From Typha latifolia (lineage: Eukaryota; Streptophyta; Magnoliopsida; Poales; Typhaceae), in assembly GCA_019914945.1 (NCBI GenBank), contig CM034102.1:1291501-1355500 (forward strand): a stretch of 64,000 bases of DNA, given 5' to 3'. Below the pieces are notes generated by a model. The model saw only the letters and a list, made by a program, of their open reading frames with translations, did no database searches and was not told the origin of the DNA. Below are positions 44,235-60,353 of this stretch, piece by piece. Numbering within the stretch: the stretch's first letter is position 1; each line of letters begins with the position of its first letter. A program made the position numbers and the translations under genes.

Positions 44235-45175
44235 GTCAATCTATAGTGATCACTGGAGATCAATGACTTCTTTGCTAACAAGATTGTTCAGATAGTTCAT
44301 CATTTTGTGCTCTGTGTCACACTGCTATTTTTGGCTACTAGCATTGGTAATATTACTAGATAGGAAGATCAAGCTCGTCACTGGCCCTTTCTGAGTACCA
44401 TAATCTGAGCTTTTGCATTGTACAAATACCTCTATTGGAATACTGAATTTATGAACATATAAGTTTATACTATCTTCCAATTCCTGTCTCTCCTCTTGCA
44501 CTTCACTTTCGAGTTTTCCCAAAGATTAACAGTCGAGATGTGGGAGACGAACAGCTAATCGGGTTTGCTTTTGAGATCCAAAACCCGGTAAGGATCAATT
44601 AAACGGATCATCGGATCCATTTCCGACCATATCGGACTCACTTTTAGGACCTTGATTTCATGCCAACCCACATGTTCCGCACCATGTACGCGCTTTAGTT
44701 GCTTGCAAGCATGAGCGAGGTCGTTTTATAATTGAAAACGTAACGCAAAATTCTTGGCTCTAATCTTGCACGCTACAGTATCCCACTGTACTAAGTAGGA
44801 CCTCAACCATTTAAATCGGTCCACGTGTCGTCCGGCCACGAAACACGACTTGCAACTGTAAACATCAGCTGCTGGCCGACAGCCAATGTTTTGAACTTAT
44901 TTTTTTTGTTTTAATCACAAATGTGGAGCTTGAGTCGAAATAATCCAAAAGTGTAAGGTGTGAAATGCAAATTTCATCACTAAAGGCGGGTCCCGCATCT
45001 TATGCTTCGGGTTTCGTGTTCATTCACGTGACCGCAACAACGACCGCCAAAAACACCAACATCGTGATTCCTCCCGCCAGAAGTACATTAAATATTTCAA
45101 ACCTCGAATTGTCTCATCCAATGGCGGAGATTGTTCCTATTGAAGTATCGGACGTCTCGCATCCACCGACTCCTC
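44235..45175. other. Intergenic, no gene seen
   Basis: 3' untranslated region of the kinase and the distal promoter of the aspartic protease. No coding or RNA gene is visible. Confidence 0.5.
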
Positions 45176-50798
<5,623 letters not shown>

Positions 50799-51025
50799 TG
50801 GCAAACTCTCATGACGATGAAGATATAGTAAATTAGTATAAAAAAACTATGTGTAAGTACGACGCTGGGAGAAGACGCCTGTTGTATGTTATCTGGGACA
50901 GTAATTATAGATGTCTACCAACAACTTAAGCTGTGATATTCCCGTATTCTGAAAGCTTTTGCTTACGATGGCCAGTTAATCCAGAGAAAGAAGTTGTTTT
51001 GATTCTTGTATCCAAGGTTCAGATA
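50799..51025. other. Protease 3' UTR up to the LTR boundary
   Basis: Short 3' flank of the aspartic protease gene. The retroelement begins 227 bp after the stop codon, so the transcript's 3' end may be close to or within it. Confidence 0.5.
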
Positions 51026-51690
51026 TGAAACACCCACTTCCAAAAATCACATGTTTCTCACATGTAGAGTTCTACGTGATTCTCACGTGACCTGTAAGTG
51101 AAATATTTTTACAAAGTATCTAGATAAGTCTAGAAATACCACAATAATCTAATAAATAATCTAAAGTTATAATTATCACATGTCTTAATAAGCCTCTAGG
51201 AATATAAATTTATACATAAATTTTAAACATAAAAACTCTCACAGGGGTTATGTCCAATTAGAAATAATAGAATAAACAATATTAAATAGGGAAATGAATA
51301 TGCTATTTCTCGATGTTCGCATCCTCCATAATTAACTCTGAAATATTTCTACTAAAATAGCGGTGAGCATGGGGTCCAGCAAGTATAACTCAATAGTAAT
51401 TTATGAATATTATATTGTATGATAAATAGAAATGCAAATCCATAAACATATCAAAGAAATGTGCACAGTTCAACTTTAATAACTTTCATCATCATAGCTT
51501 AATTACATAAATATCCACACAGAAATCGAGTCACTAATGACATGTCTCACAAATCAACATAGCATCGAGGGGGACTAATCATCTAGCGGTATTATCGCCC
51601 ATACATGTCTGGTGACGCTGCATATGACCAGTTGTCTGTGGCCATCAGACTAAGAACCTCAGTTGTAGGCCCATCAACACAGCTCTAGTA

Positions 51691-51872
51691 AATCATCGCA
51701 CACAGCAAATTCATTACTTGTAGCTGAATCATCGCACAAAGCAGAATCATCACACCCGGTAGATTCATTACTTGTAGCTGAATTATCGCACAGAGCAGAA
51801 TCATCGCACACAGCAGATTCATTACTTGTAGCTGAATCATTGCACAGAACAGAATCATCGCATACGGCGATT
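51691..51872 (-). repeat. 54-bp tandem repeat inside the LTR
   Basis: A unit containing ATTCATTACTTGTAGCTGAA recurs at 51709, 51763 and 51817, exactly 54 bp apart, with a partial fourth copy. Because 54 is a multiple of three, the minus strand reads as an open 18-residue repeat rich in Asp, Ser, Ala and Cys. It is repeat structure within the LTR rather than a gene. Confidence 0.9.
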
Positions 51873-52779
51873 AAGAACACACAGCTCGATAGACGCCCTG
51901 ACCCTACGTCCTCGGGTATCGCTAGAACTATAACCCTACCTCTCAATCATCCTTACTAATATCATACTAGACAAGTCTCCAACTAGGGCAGTGTAATCAC
52001 CTGAATGTTCCACCAGCTAACAACCTCAGGTGTAGACCGCTAATATAATGCTATATAATACACTCTACTCTTAACCCCAGGTTGAGTGAGTGAGGGGGGC
52101 ACTGCCTAGTTAGGATTTATCTAACAATGATACGTGCACGTGGTGCCATGACTTCTATTATTTATTATATTATGATCATCAAGGTACAATGTACTATAAA
52201 CAATGCATGGAGCCTATCATACATGTGCAATAGGTAGTAAATAATGAAGGTAAGAATTGACATGTAATTAATACAAATAAGAAATAGCATGTAATTACTG
52301 CAAGTAAGAAATGGCATATAATTAATACAAGTACGAAATGACATAAGTATACATTATTCGTAGACTAATATAGGATTCTACTTGCTTGGGATATCTCTAA
52401 AATCCGTCTTACTCTCCTAATCAGTCGGCTCCTCCTGAATTTCGAGATCCTCCCCGCATAGTAATGGGTCTAATAATTTATAAATAAAATAAATATAAGA
52501 TTAATGAACTTATAGCACTAACTACCTTATTGTATAAATTAAGTTTGATTATCTAGGTCTGAATATATTATTTTGTATTAATTTAAAAAATGGTCATTTA
52601 GAGTCGTTCACATTTGCAAGTGTGAAAGATAATTAAAAAGACTAATAAATTCAAATACCTATTTTAATTATGTATTAATCCTAATTTTATTAATAACATG
52701 GTTGAGAACAATACAATAAATACAATATATGTAGTTAACAAAAAGAAAATAAAAGACTAATAATAATTAGTCTGTGGTC

Positions 52780-53290
52780 CAAAGGTTGGGCTGGGCTCAA
52801 GGCCCAGCATGCTTAGGTGAGAAAGTGGGCTGCTGACCTACCTACAGCCCACTAGATTAGAGGTGGTGGATTGGGCTGGCTCAAGGCCCAGTCAGCATTA
52901 TGCTGAGGAAGTGGGCTATGGGCCTACCCACAGTCCACAATGCCAAAAGGTGGCTAGCTACAGGTGTGGGCCTCGGCCCACAATGTAGTTGCCCGAATAA
53001 TCCGGTGGGTTGGGCTTGAGAGCCTAGCCCAACAAAATAGCCAAACAAAATTTTGGGGTGGACTGGGCCGAGCCCAATCCACCACTAGTTACGAGTGTGG
53101 GCTGCGGCCCACACTGTAACCCACAGGGTCAGGTGGACTGGGCTCACAAGCCCAGCCCATCACTAGCTACGGGCGTGGGCTGCGGCCCACCCCGTAGTCT
53201 ACATAAGTCTGGTGGACCGGGCTCACGGGCCCAGTCCACTACTGGCTACGGGCGCGGGTTGCGGCCCACCTTGTAGCCAACACAACTGGT
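52780..53290 (-). repeat. GC-rich 75-80 bp imperfect tandem repeats in the LTR
   Basis: Repeated units carry GGTGGACTGGGC, then a short palindrome (GGGCTCACAAGCCC or similar), then GGGCTGCGGCCCAC. Clear copies start at 53057, 53132 and 53211, with more diverged ones back to about 52780. Each unit has several TGGGC/GCCCA motifs. They may form hairpins or act as LTR enhancer repeats, but this is inference. Confidence 0.75.
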
Positions 53291-54720
53291 GGGGGTTTGA
53301 TCAACCCCTACACAGTTCAATCTTCAGAGCGGGGCTGCTGCTGGTGATCCCCATCGTCGGCAGCCCAACTCCAACAACTCCTCCCCAAGTCAACGTTGGG
53401 TGCAGGAGAGTTTTGAACCACCGGGCAGTGTGGTCGGTGGGTGAGAATTGAGGAACTCCATGGCCGACAACCATGGAGCTTCCTAGTTTAGTGCAAGATA
53501 GGCTCGAAGCCCTCATCCCGAGTACCCATCTCTTCCAAGTGAAGAGATGAGTTAATTGAGGCTAACGAGTGAGGCCACCACCGTCGGTGGTGGCCGCTTG
53601 TGACCTAGTAACCCGGCGGTGGGAGTGACATGGCATCGCCTCCCTCGCACCCCGTGGGCACCCAATTTGGGTACCCACGGCAAGAGGCTGAAGTGGGGAA
53701 ACTCCCCGAACCGGTGGTAGTCGACCCGAGGTCGCCGGCCGACAAATTTCTCTAGTGAAGGCAGAAATAAATAAACGCATAATTAATCATGATTAACTAG
53801 GCAATATTCAAATTAAACTAAAGAGGGGATGGAGGCTAACCCAAAGATTGAGATGAGGGGGTTTTGGTTGGCTGTCGACGCTCCGGTGACTCGCTGTCCG
53901 CGACGAAGGCTTCGGCGGCTCAGAGGAGAAAAGAGAAAGGGGTGGAAGAGCGAGAGAGATATGTTACGAAAAGTAGATAAGCTCGAGGGGAAAGGGATTT
54001 AAATAGGGATGAGGAGGAGAGGGGAGCGGAGTGGAGTTAGCTCCACTCCGGCGCACTTCTCTCCCACCTCTCACAACTAACTATAAGAGGTGGGGGAGAA
54101 GGAGAAACAGTCAGCTTGCACGCGCCTGGTGCGTGCGCTAAATTTTTTATTTTATTTTTTTACACGGGTGTTACAACTACTCCCAACAAAATAAAAATTT
54201 TATCCTCGAAATTACGTATCGGAGTTATCTAGTAAGTGTGGATAAGTGGACTAGATCTCTTACTCAAGCTCCCAAGTAGCTTCCTCTACACCATGATTTC
54301 GCCAAAGAACTTTGACTAGTGATACGTTTCTCCTCCGAAGTATCTTCACGCATCTATCAATGATCCGAATTGGCTGCTCCTCATAAGACAAATCCTTCTT
54401 TAGCTGAATAAGTTCCTCTTTTAACACATGGAATGGATCGTGTAAATATTTCCTCAATACTGACACATGGAAAACATTGTGAATTTGAGACAACTCTGAA
54501 GGCAGATCCACGCGGTATGCAATTAACCCTATCCACTCCAGTATCTTATAAGGTCCAATGTATCGAGGGCTCAACTTGCCTTTCCTCCCAAATCGGACAA
54601 TTCCTTTCTATGGCGAGACCTTAAGGAAAACTCTATCTCCAACCTGGAATTCTAGGTCTCGACGTCGACGATCAACATAGCTTTTTTTGTCTCTATCTCA
54701 AGTTTGCATCGTATATGTGT

Positions 54721-55968
54721 ATCACAATATTATTTGCCGTCCGTCAATAATTTATAATATGAAATAACAGAGCCTGAATATATATATATATATATATATA
54801 TCTGTCTAGCATATATTACAACCAAAATTGACACATATGTCCACAAATGACGAAAAAAATAATAATACAAAATGACATCTAATTTGCAACATGCAAGATA
54901 ATCAAAATAAATTTTTTTTGGTATATCAAGAAGCAAGGATTTTTAATCCTACAATGTAACAAAAGCAAGGATGAGAGAGGATTAGTTTCCGACTAAAACG
55001 AAAGGTGAATATTTTGTGCCTTCATCTAAGGGAAAAGAATAGAGAAAGAGAGACACGACCAAAAATGTAAATGAACAAAATCAAGGAGAATGTGTAGTCT
55101 GAATAGGTACATAAAAAATTGATGAATCCCAGCCTGCAACATCGTCTTCTCCAAAGTAGAGACCATTATTCTTCATGAATTTCATCGTCCAACTGCAATC
55201 CACAAATAATGTTAGAAGAAATCCATGTAATTTAAGTGTAAATCGACACCGGGAAGGAGGCCAACGTTGATGCTGCCACGGTGGGTTTGTATTTTGAATT
55301 TTGGCGTGGAGGAGTGAAATGAGATATGGACTAGTGAGAGATGATAAAAAAAATTGTGAGTCCGATAAGAATTGATTAAACGAGATGAAAAGAGATAGTA
55401 GGTGGGATAAAATAAGTAACAAAATTTGAGTGGCTTTAAAAATAAGAGAGGAGAGAGAGAGAGAGAGAGAAATGATGGGATAAAAATAAAGAGATAAGAA
55501 CAGAGTACTAAAAATAAAGTTGAGGGAAACGGTAGCTGCTAGCTATTAGATAATAATAATTTTGAGGTTTTTGAGCCAATGCTAGCGACCGACTTAGTGC
55601 TCACTGATCAGGCTTGGCTCAAAATTTATTTTAAACTGAATATTTTATTTAGTCTCAGTCGAGCCGTAGAGGGACCCCGACCCGGGCTAACTCAGAGCTG
55701 CTGGTATTAATCTGAGAGGCCTACTCTTCCATCCCACTCCTCCCTCTCATAAATAGACAATAGTTTATGCACATGGTTTAAACTAGAAAGTTATGAGTAC
55801 TAGCTGACGGTTATAATAATAATAATAATAATAATAATAATCTATAATTATTGAGATGCGAGTCCTAAATTCAGAAAGTTATTATGGATTTTGACAGGCA
55901 GATGGAGTATACTACTTTGACAGGCAGATGGTAGTGAGAGAATCTCTCACTTCTCTCTATATGTATAT
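54721..55968. other. Repeat-rich spacer before DFR
   Basis: Contains a TA microsatellite (about 54778-54801), a GA run (about 55451-55470) and an AAT/TAA microsatellite (55813-55842). A minus-strand terminal-exon-like stretch at 55194-55080 is described separately. Otherwise there is no recognised gene. Confidence 0.5.
55080..55194 (-). pseudogene. Possible orphan terminal exon (unrecognised)
   Basis: On the minus strand a good acceptor (ATTGCAG, ending at 55195) is followed by an open stretch reading WTMKFMKNNGLYFGEDDVAGWDSS and ending THSP-stop. It has amino acid composition like real protein, but I do not recognise the family and no upstream exons are evident. It could be a gene fragment left by rearrangement or a chance frame. 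Confidence 0.25.
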
Positions 55969-56019
55969 ATGTGCTTCTGTGGAGAGTTGGGGATGACCAA
56001 AAGAGAGGACGAGCGAGCG

Positions 56020-56022
<3 letters not shown>

Positions 56023-56050
<28 letters not shown>
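56023..56050 (+). repeat. GA microsatellite abutting the DFR start codon
   Basis: An uninterrupted GA run preceded by GCGA repeats, ending immediately at the ATG of DFR. An upstream ATG at 55993 is in frame with DFR through this run and would add an Arg-Glu repeat, which no DFR I know has. The ATG at 56050 is preferred. Confidence 0.9.
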
Positions 56051-56053
<3 letters not shown>

Positions 56054-57818
56054 AGGAAGAAGAGAGTGTGAAGGGGCCAGTGGCGGTGACCGGAGCATCC
56101 GGTTACGTGGGGACATGGCTCGTGATGAAGCTTCTGGCGGCTGGATACGCCGTCAGGGCCACCGTGAGAGATCCATGTTAGTACTGCTATTATCTCTTCA
56201 CTTCTTCTTCTTAATGCCTTTCTCGATCAAACTTTCTTCTTTTATTTTTAGATGAAGTTTTTTATTTTATTTTATTCTTATTTCTGAGAGAGAGAGAGAC
56301 AGAGACAGAGAGAGAGAGAGAATCTTCTTATTTCTTCCGAAGTGTACAGTCTCTCTCCCTTGTAGTTTTAAATCTTTTTTTCCATAATTATTATGTTAAA
56401 ATTATTAAAATTTTGACTCTTTTATTTTAATGTTCCAAACGTGAGTAGCGAGCGAAGAGCGATTCACCTAAAGCTAAAGTATTTTTTAAAGTACAACTAA
56501 CTTAATTCTATCGCTTCGTTCCAAAAGATATATAATTAAATTAATTGTTATTTTATTGCAGCAAATCTTGGAAAGGTGAAGCCTCTGCTAGATCTTCCTG
56601 GATCCAGCGAACGGCTCACTCTCTGGAAAGCGGATCTCGACGAAGAAGGAAGCTTCAATGAAGCGATCAACGGTTGCTGCGGCGTCTTCCACGTTGCCAC
56701 CCCCATGGATTTCGAGTCCAAAGATCCTGAGGTAGTGCTTTTATTTTATTTATTTATTTACTATATATATATATAATTTAGCTATCGATTAATTATCTAA
56801 ACAAAGGGCCCCTTTCAATCAAATATTGTAATAATGTTTAAGTCTTCCATTCGTAGAATGAAGTGATCAGGCCTACTATAAAAGGAATGCTGAGCATCAT
56901 GAAGTCCTGCAAGGAGGCCGGCACGGTTAAGCGTGTCATCTTCACGTCGTCGGCCGGGACGGTGAACGTCGAGGAGAAGCAACAGCCGGTGTACGACGAG
57001 AATTCTTGGAGCGACGTCGAGTTCTGCCGCCGCGTCAAGATGACGGGATGGGTATAAATTAAACTACTAATTAATTCATTTGTTTTTTTAATATTAGAGA
57101 TCTAGATATACTAAATCTATATATATAATCCTCAAAAATAAAAATAAAAATTCTGATTTCATTTTGAATAAGATGTACTTCGTCTCAAAAACTCTGGCCG
57201 AGAAAGCTGCATGGGAATTTGCGAAGGAGAACGACATCGATCTAATTAGCATCATTCCGACACTCGTGGTCGGTCCTTTCATCTCCTCAAGCATGCCGCC
57301 AAGTATGATCACGGCATTATCACTAATCACAGGTGAGAAATATTTCTCATTAACAACAAACTCAATTATATATATATATATATTGAGTCATTTAATTATG
57401 ATGGCAGGGAATGAAGCACACTACTCAATCTTGAAGCAAGCTCAGTTGGTACACTTAGATGACCTATGCGAAGCTCACATATTTCTCTACGAACGCCCTG
57501 AAGCAAAGGGGAGATATATATGCTCTTCTCACGACTGCACCATTTACGATCTCGCCAAGATGATCAAAGAGCGATTCCCAGAGTACAACATCCCCCAAAG
57601 GTAGGTAGTGATGATGAAGAGGAGTGAATAAGATGTCGATATTATTTTATTAATCGATCTTTTGTGTACGTAGGTTTGAAGGGATTGAAGAAGAAATCGA
57701 GCCAATACGCTTCTCTTCGAAGAAGCTGGTAGATCTTGGATTTAAGTTTCAGTACACTCCAGTGGATATGTATGATGCTGCCATTCAGACTTGCAGGGAG
57801 AAGAAGCTGATTGCATAG
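56050..57818 (+). CDS. DFR: Dihydroflavonol 4-reductase
   Basis: Six exons (56050-56176, 56562-56731, 56857-57051, 57173-57332, 57408-57600, 57674-57818), 329 residues in frame. The six-exon layout is typical of DFR. It is a short-chain dehydrogenase/reductase: NADP-binding [12 protein letters not shown] at residues 13-24, the TSS motif at 129-131, and the catalytic YFVSK (Tyr166, Lys170). DFR reduces dihydroflavonols to leucoanthocyanidins with NADPH, feeding anthocyanins and proanthocyanidins; it is cytosolic. The specificity segment reads [20 protein letters not shown], with Asn136 at the site often called position 134. The Asn type is generally associated with acceptance of dihydrokaempferol as well as dihydroquercetin. 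Family motifs [15 protein letters not shown] and [13 protein letters not shown] separate it from anthocyanidin and cinnamoyl-CoA reductases. Confidence 0.95.
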
Positions 57819-58506
57819 ATAGATAGATATGTAACTCATCAAACTCTGTTTCTGGTCATGGGTATGGTATGATCTTAGAAAGATATGAAATCAAGGATGC
57901 ATTGGAACAAGTAGAAGAGTTTTGTATTGCATGACTTAAATAAGGAATAAGATATTTGATTGAGAATCTTAGTTAAGGTATGTGTGTGTGTGTGTTTAAA
58001 TTTCATATCGCCTGTATGGCTGTATGCCCTTTAAAATCTATAGTTTTTATATGGATGTCCATGAATATTGTTGATCGTAATGATAGTTTGTCAAAAATAT
58101 TGTCAAAAAGTTTTTAGTGGTAATTACGTTAAAAAAAAAATTCCAAGCAACATAATAACACAGATTTTAATTTTAATTATGTTATCTTTCGTGAAATTTA
58201 TTTTCCAATGGAATTAAATTCTATCCAAAAGACTGAATTCCATCTAGAATTGCCAGTTGTAATTATGGAAACACCCTTTAATTTAACCAGGTGATTAATT
58301 TATGGGTCTAATTAATATTTACTACTTCCCATGTAAAACGAAAACATAACTTATTCGGACCTTAAAAGAAAGGAAAGTAGTAAGTCTAATCCAATTATAT
58401 GGCAAGTATTTAATTTGGTTATCGATTTCCTCGTGTGTTTTGAAATCATTAAAAGTTGTGTAAAGAGTCTTATAAAAGGGTAAAAATTTGTTGCATAGTT
58501 TCAAAC
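57819..58506. other. DFR 3' UTR and spacer
   Basis: AT-rich, with a short TG microsatellite near 57979-57996. Nothing else recognised. Confidence 0.5.
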
Positions 58507-60148
58507 ATGGCTTACAAAGGAATCATCATAGTTTTGGCTTCCGTATGGCTTTCTCTTGTTGGCATCCACCAAGTGATAGGAAATGAAGTCTCCAGCCATC
58601 ACTACGGCAAGACAAAAACCCAAAGTAAATTACCTCAATATTATTTGAATCATTTTCTTCTTATACCTAACTCTGGCTTTTATAATATAACTGCAGTTTT
58701 TTTTTAAATGCACATTTTATTATAATAATGCTGTGCACACTAAAACTCGTCGTTGTCAATTAAAAATAAAAATATAATTAAGTTGCAAAAGACTCTGTGT
58801 ATCTTCTCTATTTAGTTACTATATATTATTTGATCTTTTTGCGATGCAGGAAAGGTTTCTATCTAGTTCCAGAGGAGATCAAGAAACTAAATTGAGACCT
58901 CGTGAAATGTATCCAGGGTTGGGACTACAATCAAATAGATCCTTTGCAAATGCTCATTTAACAGAAGATTCTGATACCACTATTCAACATGTAAGACATC
59001 AGTTGTTCTTGAAATTATCAATGATTTAATACTTTGTTTTTTTCGCTCGCCACCGTTATCACCCTATAATATTCTTGTACAATTTTCTATCGAATTCCCT
59101 CCCTCTTTTGCTCAACAAATTAGTGGGCAATATACAAGTCAAGGTATGAGGATTGGCAGAGTTACTTCGGCCTGGAAGCGACCTTGGCGGTTTACAGTCA
59201 TCCAGACATAAGCTTGAACCAAACAACTTCAGCTATAGTCTGGGTTGTATATGGACAAGGTGGTCCAGCTGATCAATTCAATGCAATTCACGTTGGATGG
59301 ACAGTAAGACGTTTCTAAAATCTCCTCCTCCATATCAAATAAACTCTTTTGAGTGTGTAAACTTTCGGACCCATCATCAGAGAAGATAATTTTGAGTGTT
59401 CTTCTGTGTGCAGGTGAACCCTCAACTTTATGCTGATACTCGTGCTCGCTTTTTTACATTCTGGACAGTAATGAGCGTCTTCGTCAACCCAATATTTCTT
59501 CTAACTCGGCTAATTAAGTCTATCTTGAGTATTAATGCATGTCATTTTTTAATGTTCTTTGTGGAATAACAGGCAGATGGATTTCAGAATAAAGGATGCT
59601 ATGACCTTCGTTGTGAGGGTTTTCATCTTCTAAATGGTGCTGTGATCGCTCCAGGCGATGTAATCGACCCAGTTTCCACTGGCAAGGGAACAACGTCTGA
59701 CATAACATTCAGAATATTCAAGGTACGTATATGGAGGAAGATGTAGCTTTGAAGAGTATTTTGATAATTTAAGCAGTAGAGTAATCAACAGGATGAAACG
59801 AGTGGAGATTGGTGGCTGTACTATGGGCAAGAAGATAATAACATTAGCCCAGTGGGTTATTTCCCCAAGACTCTCTTTGGCGGCTTAGCAGAAAGCTCAA
59901 CCGGAATAGATTTCGGCGGGTACGTGGACTTTGAGAAGGGTGGAGTTGGTCCTCCCATGGGCAATGGCCGGTACCCAGGCGAAGATGACGCCGCCTATTT
60001 CAAAGGCGTGCAGTATATTTCTCGGCACGGCGAGGGTTATCTTCCCACCCAACTCCGCGACTACGTTAACAACAAGGATTGTTATCAAGTTGGTAACTTT
60101 GACTTTGGTAAATTCTACTATGGCGGACCCAGTGGTTGTACCAATTAG
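58507..60148 (+). CDS. Neprosin-family (DUF239) secreted protein
   Basis: Probable exons: 58507-58624, 58878-58990 (acceptor uncertain), 59124-59303, 59414-59467, 59573-59722, 59792-60148, giving about 323 residues. Exon 1 encodes a signal peptide (MAYKGIIIVLASVWLSLVG). Exons 3-6 encode the neprosin domain (SAIVWVVYGQGG, HVGWTVNPQLYADTRARFFTFWT, GCYDLRCEGFH, GDWWLYYG, VGYFPKTLF, terminal YYGGPSGC). Neprosins are secreted glutamic peptidases, some prolyl-specific. Oddities: the N-terminal propeptide signature (GDIxDCV, QPAFDHPLLKNH) and the CPxGT motif common in this family are not visible, and the widely shared GGE segment reads GGY. The best-looking acceptor for exon 2 (58849) breaks the frame, whereas AGs ending at 58877 or 58883 keep it. 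It may be a divergent or decaying member. Confidence 0.72.
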
Positions 60149-60353
60149 CTAGATCTCATCTCATTTTCTTATCAATAATATACATTCACTGTACGTACTC
60201 TTCGGAATACTATGTCATTTGTCAAGCTTCATTGCAATTTTTAACGAATTTTGGCTTGCAACCATTTGGTCATCACTTATTCTTTTCGTAAATTGAAACA
60301 CAAAGAAGAGATTAAAAAAAAAAGAAAATCTTTTCCGGCTCCGCTCCCCCTAG

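Larger units (their letters stand above)
51026..54720 (-). mobile_element. Truncated Ty3/gypsy chromovirus with 3' LTR
   Basis: Minus-oriented remnant. The 3' LTR spans 54175-51026 (3150 bp), starting TGTAACACCC and ending GGGTGTTTCA, near-perfect inverted termini with TG...CA ends. Just upstream of the LTR is a decayed end of the polyprotein (about 54720-54200), showing the integrase C-terminal region (YIGPYKILEWIG, SQIHNVFHVSVLRKY) and a chromodomain-like tail (EEATWELE). At least three in-frame stops break it (a TGA near 54710, TAG at 54610-54608, TAA at 54262-54260). The rest of the element (gag, protease, RT, RNase H, 5' LTR) is missing; similarity ends near 54720. Non-functional. Target duplication cannot be checked because one end is lost. 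Confidence 0.88.

Noticed and set aside
51674..51946. 90-codon minus-strand frame with 18-residue repeats
   Set aside because: It is a by-product of a 54-bp tandem repeat within an LTR.
55993..56049. N-terminal extension of DFR through the GA repeat
   Set aside because: It would add an Arg-Glu repeat not seen in DFR proteins; the ATG at 56050 gives the normal start.
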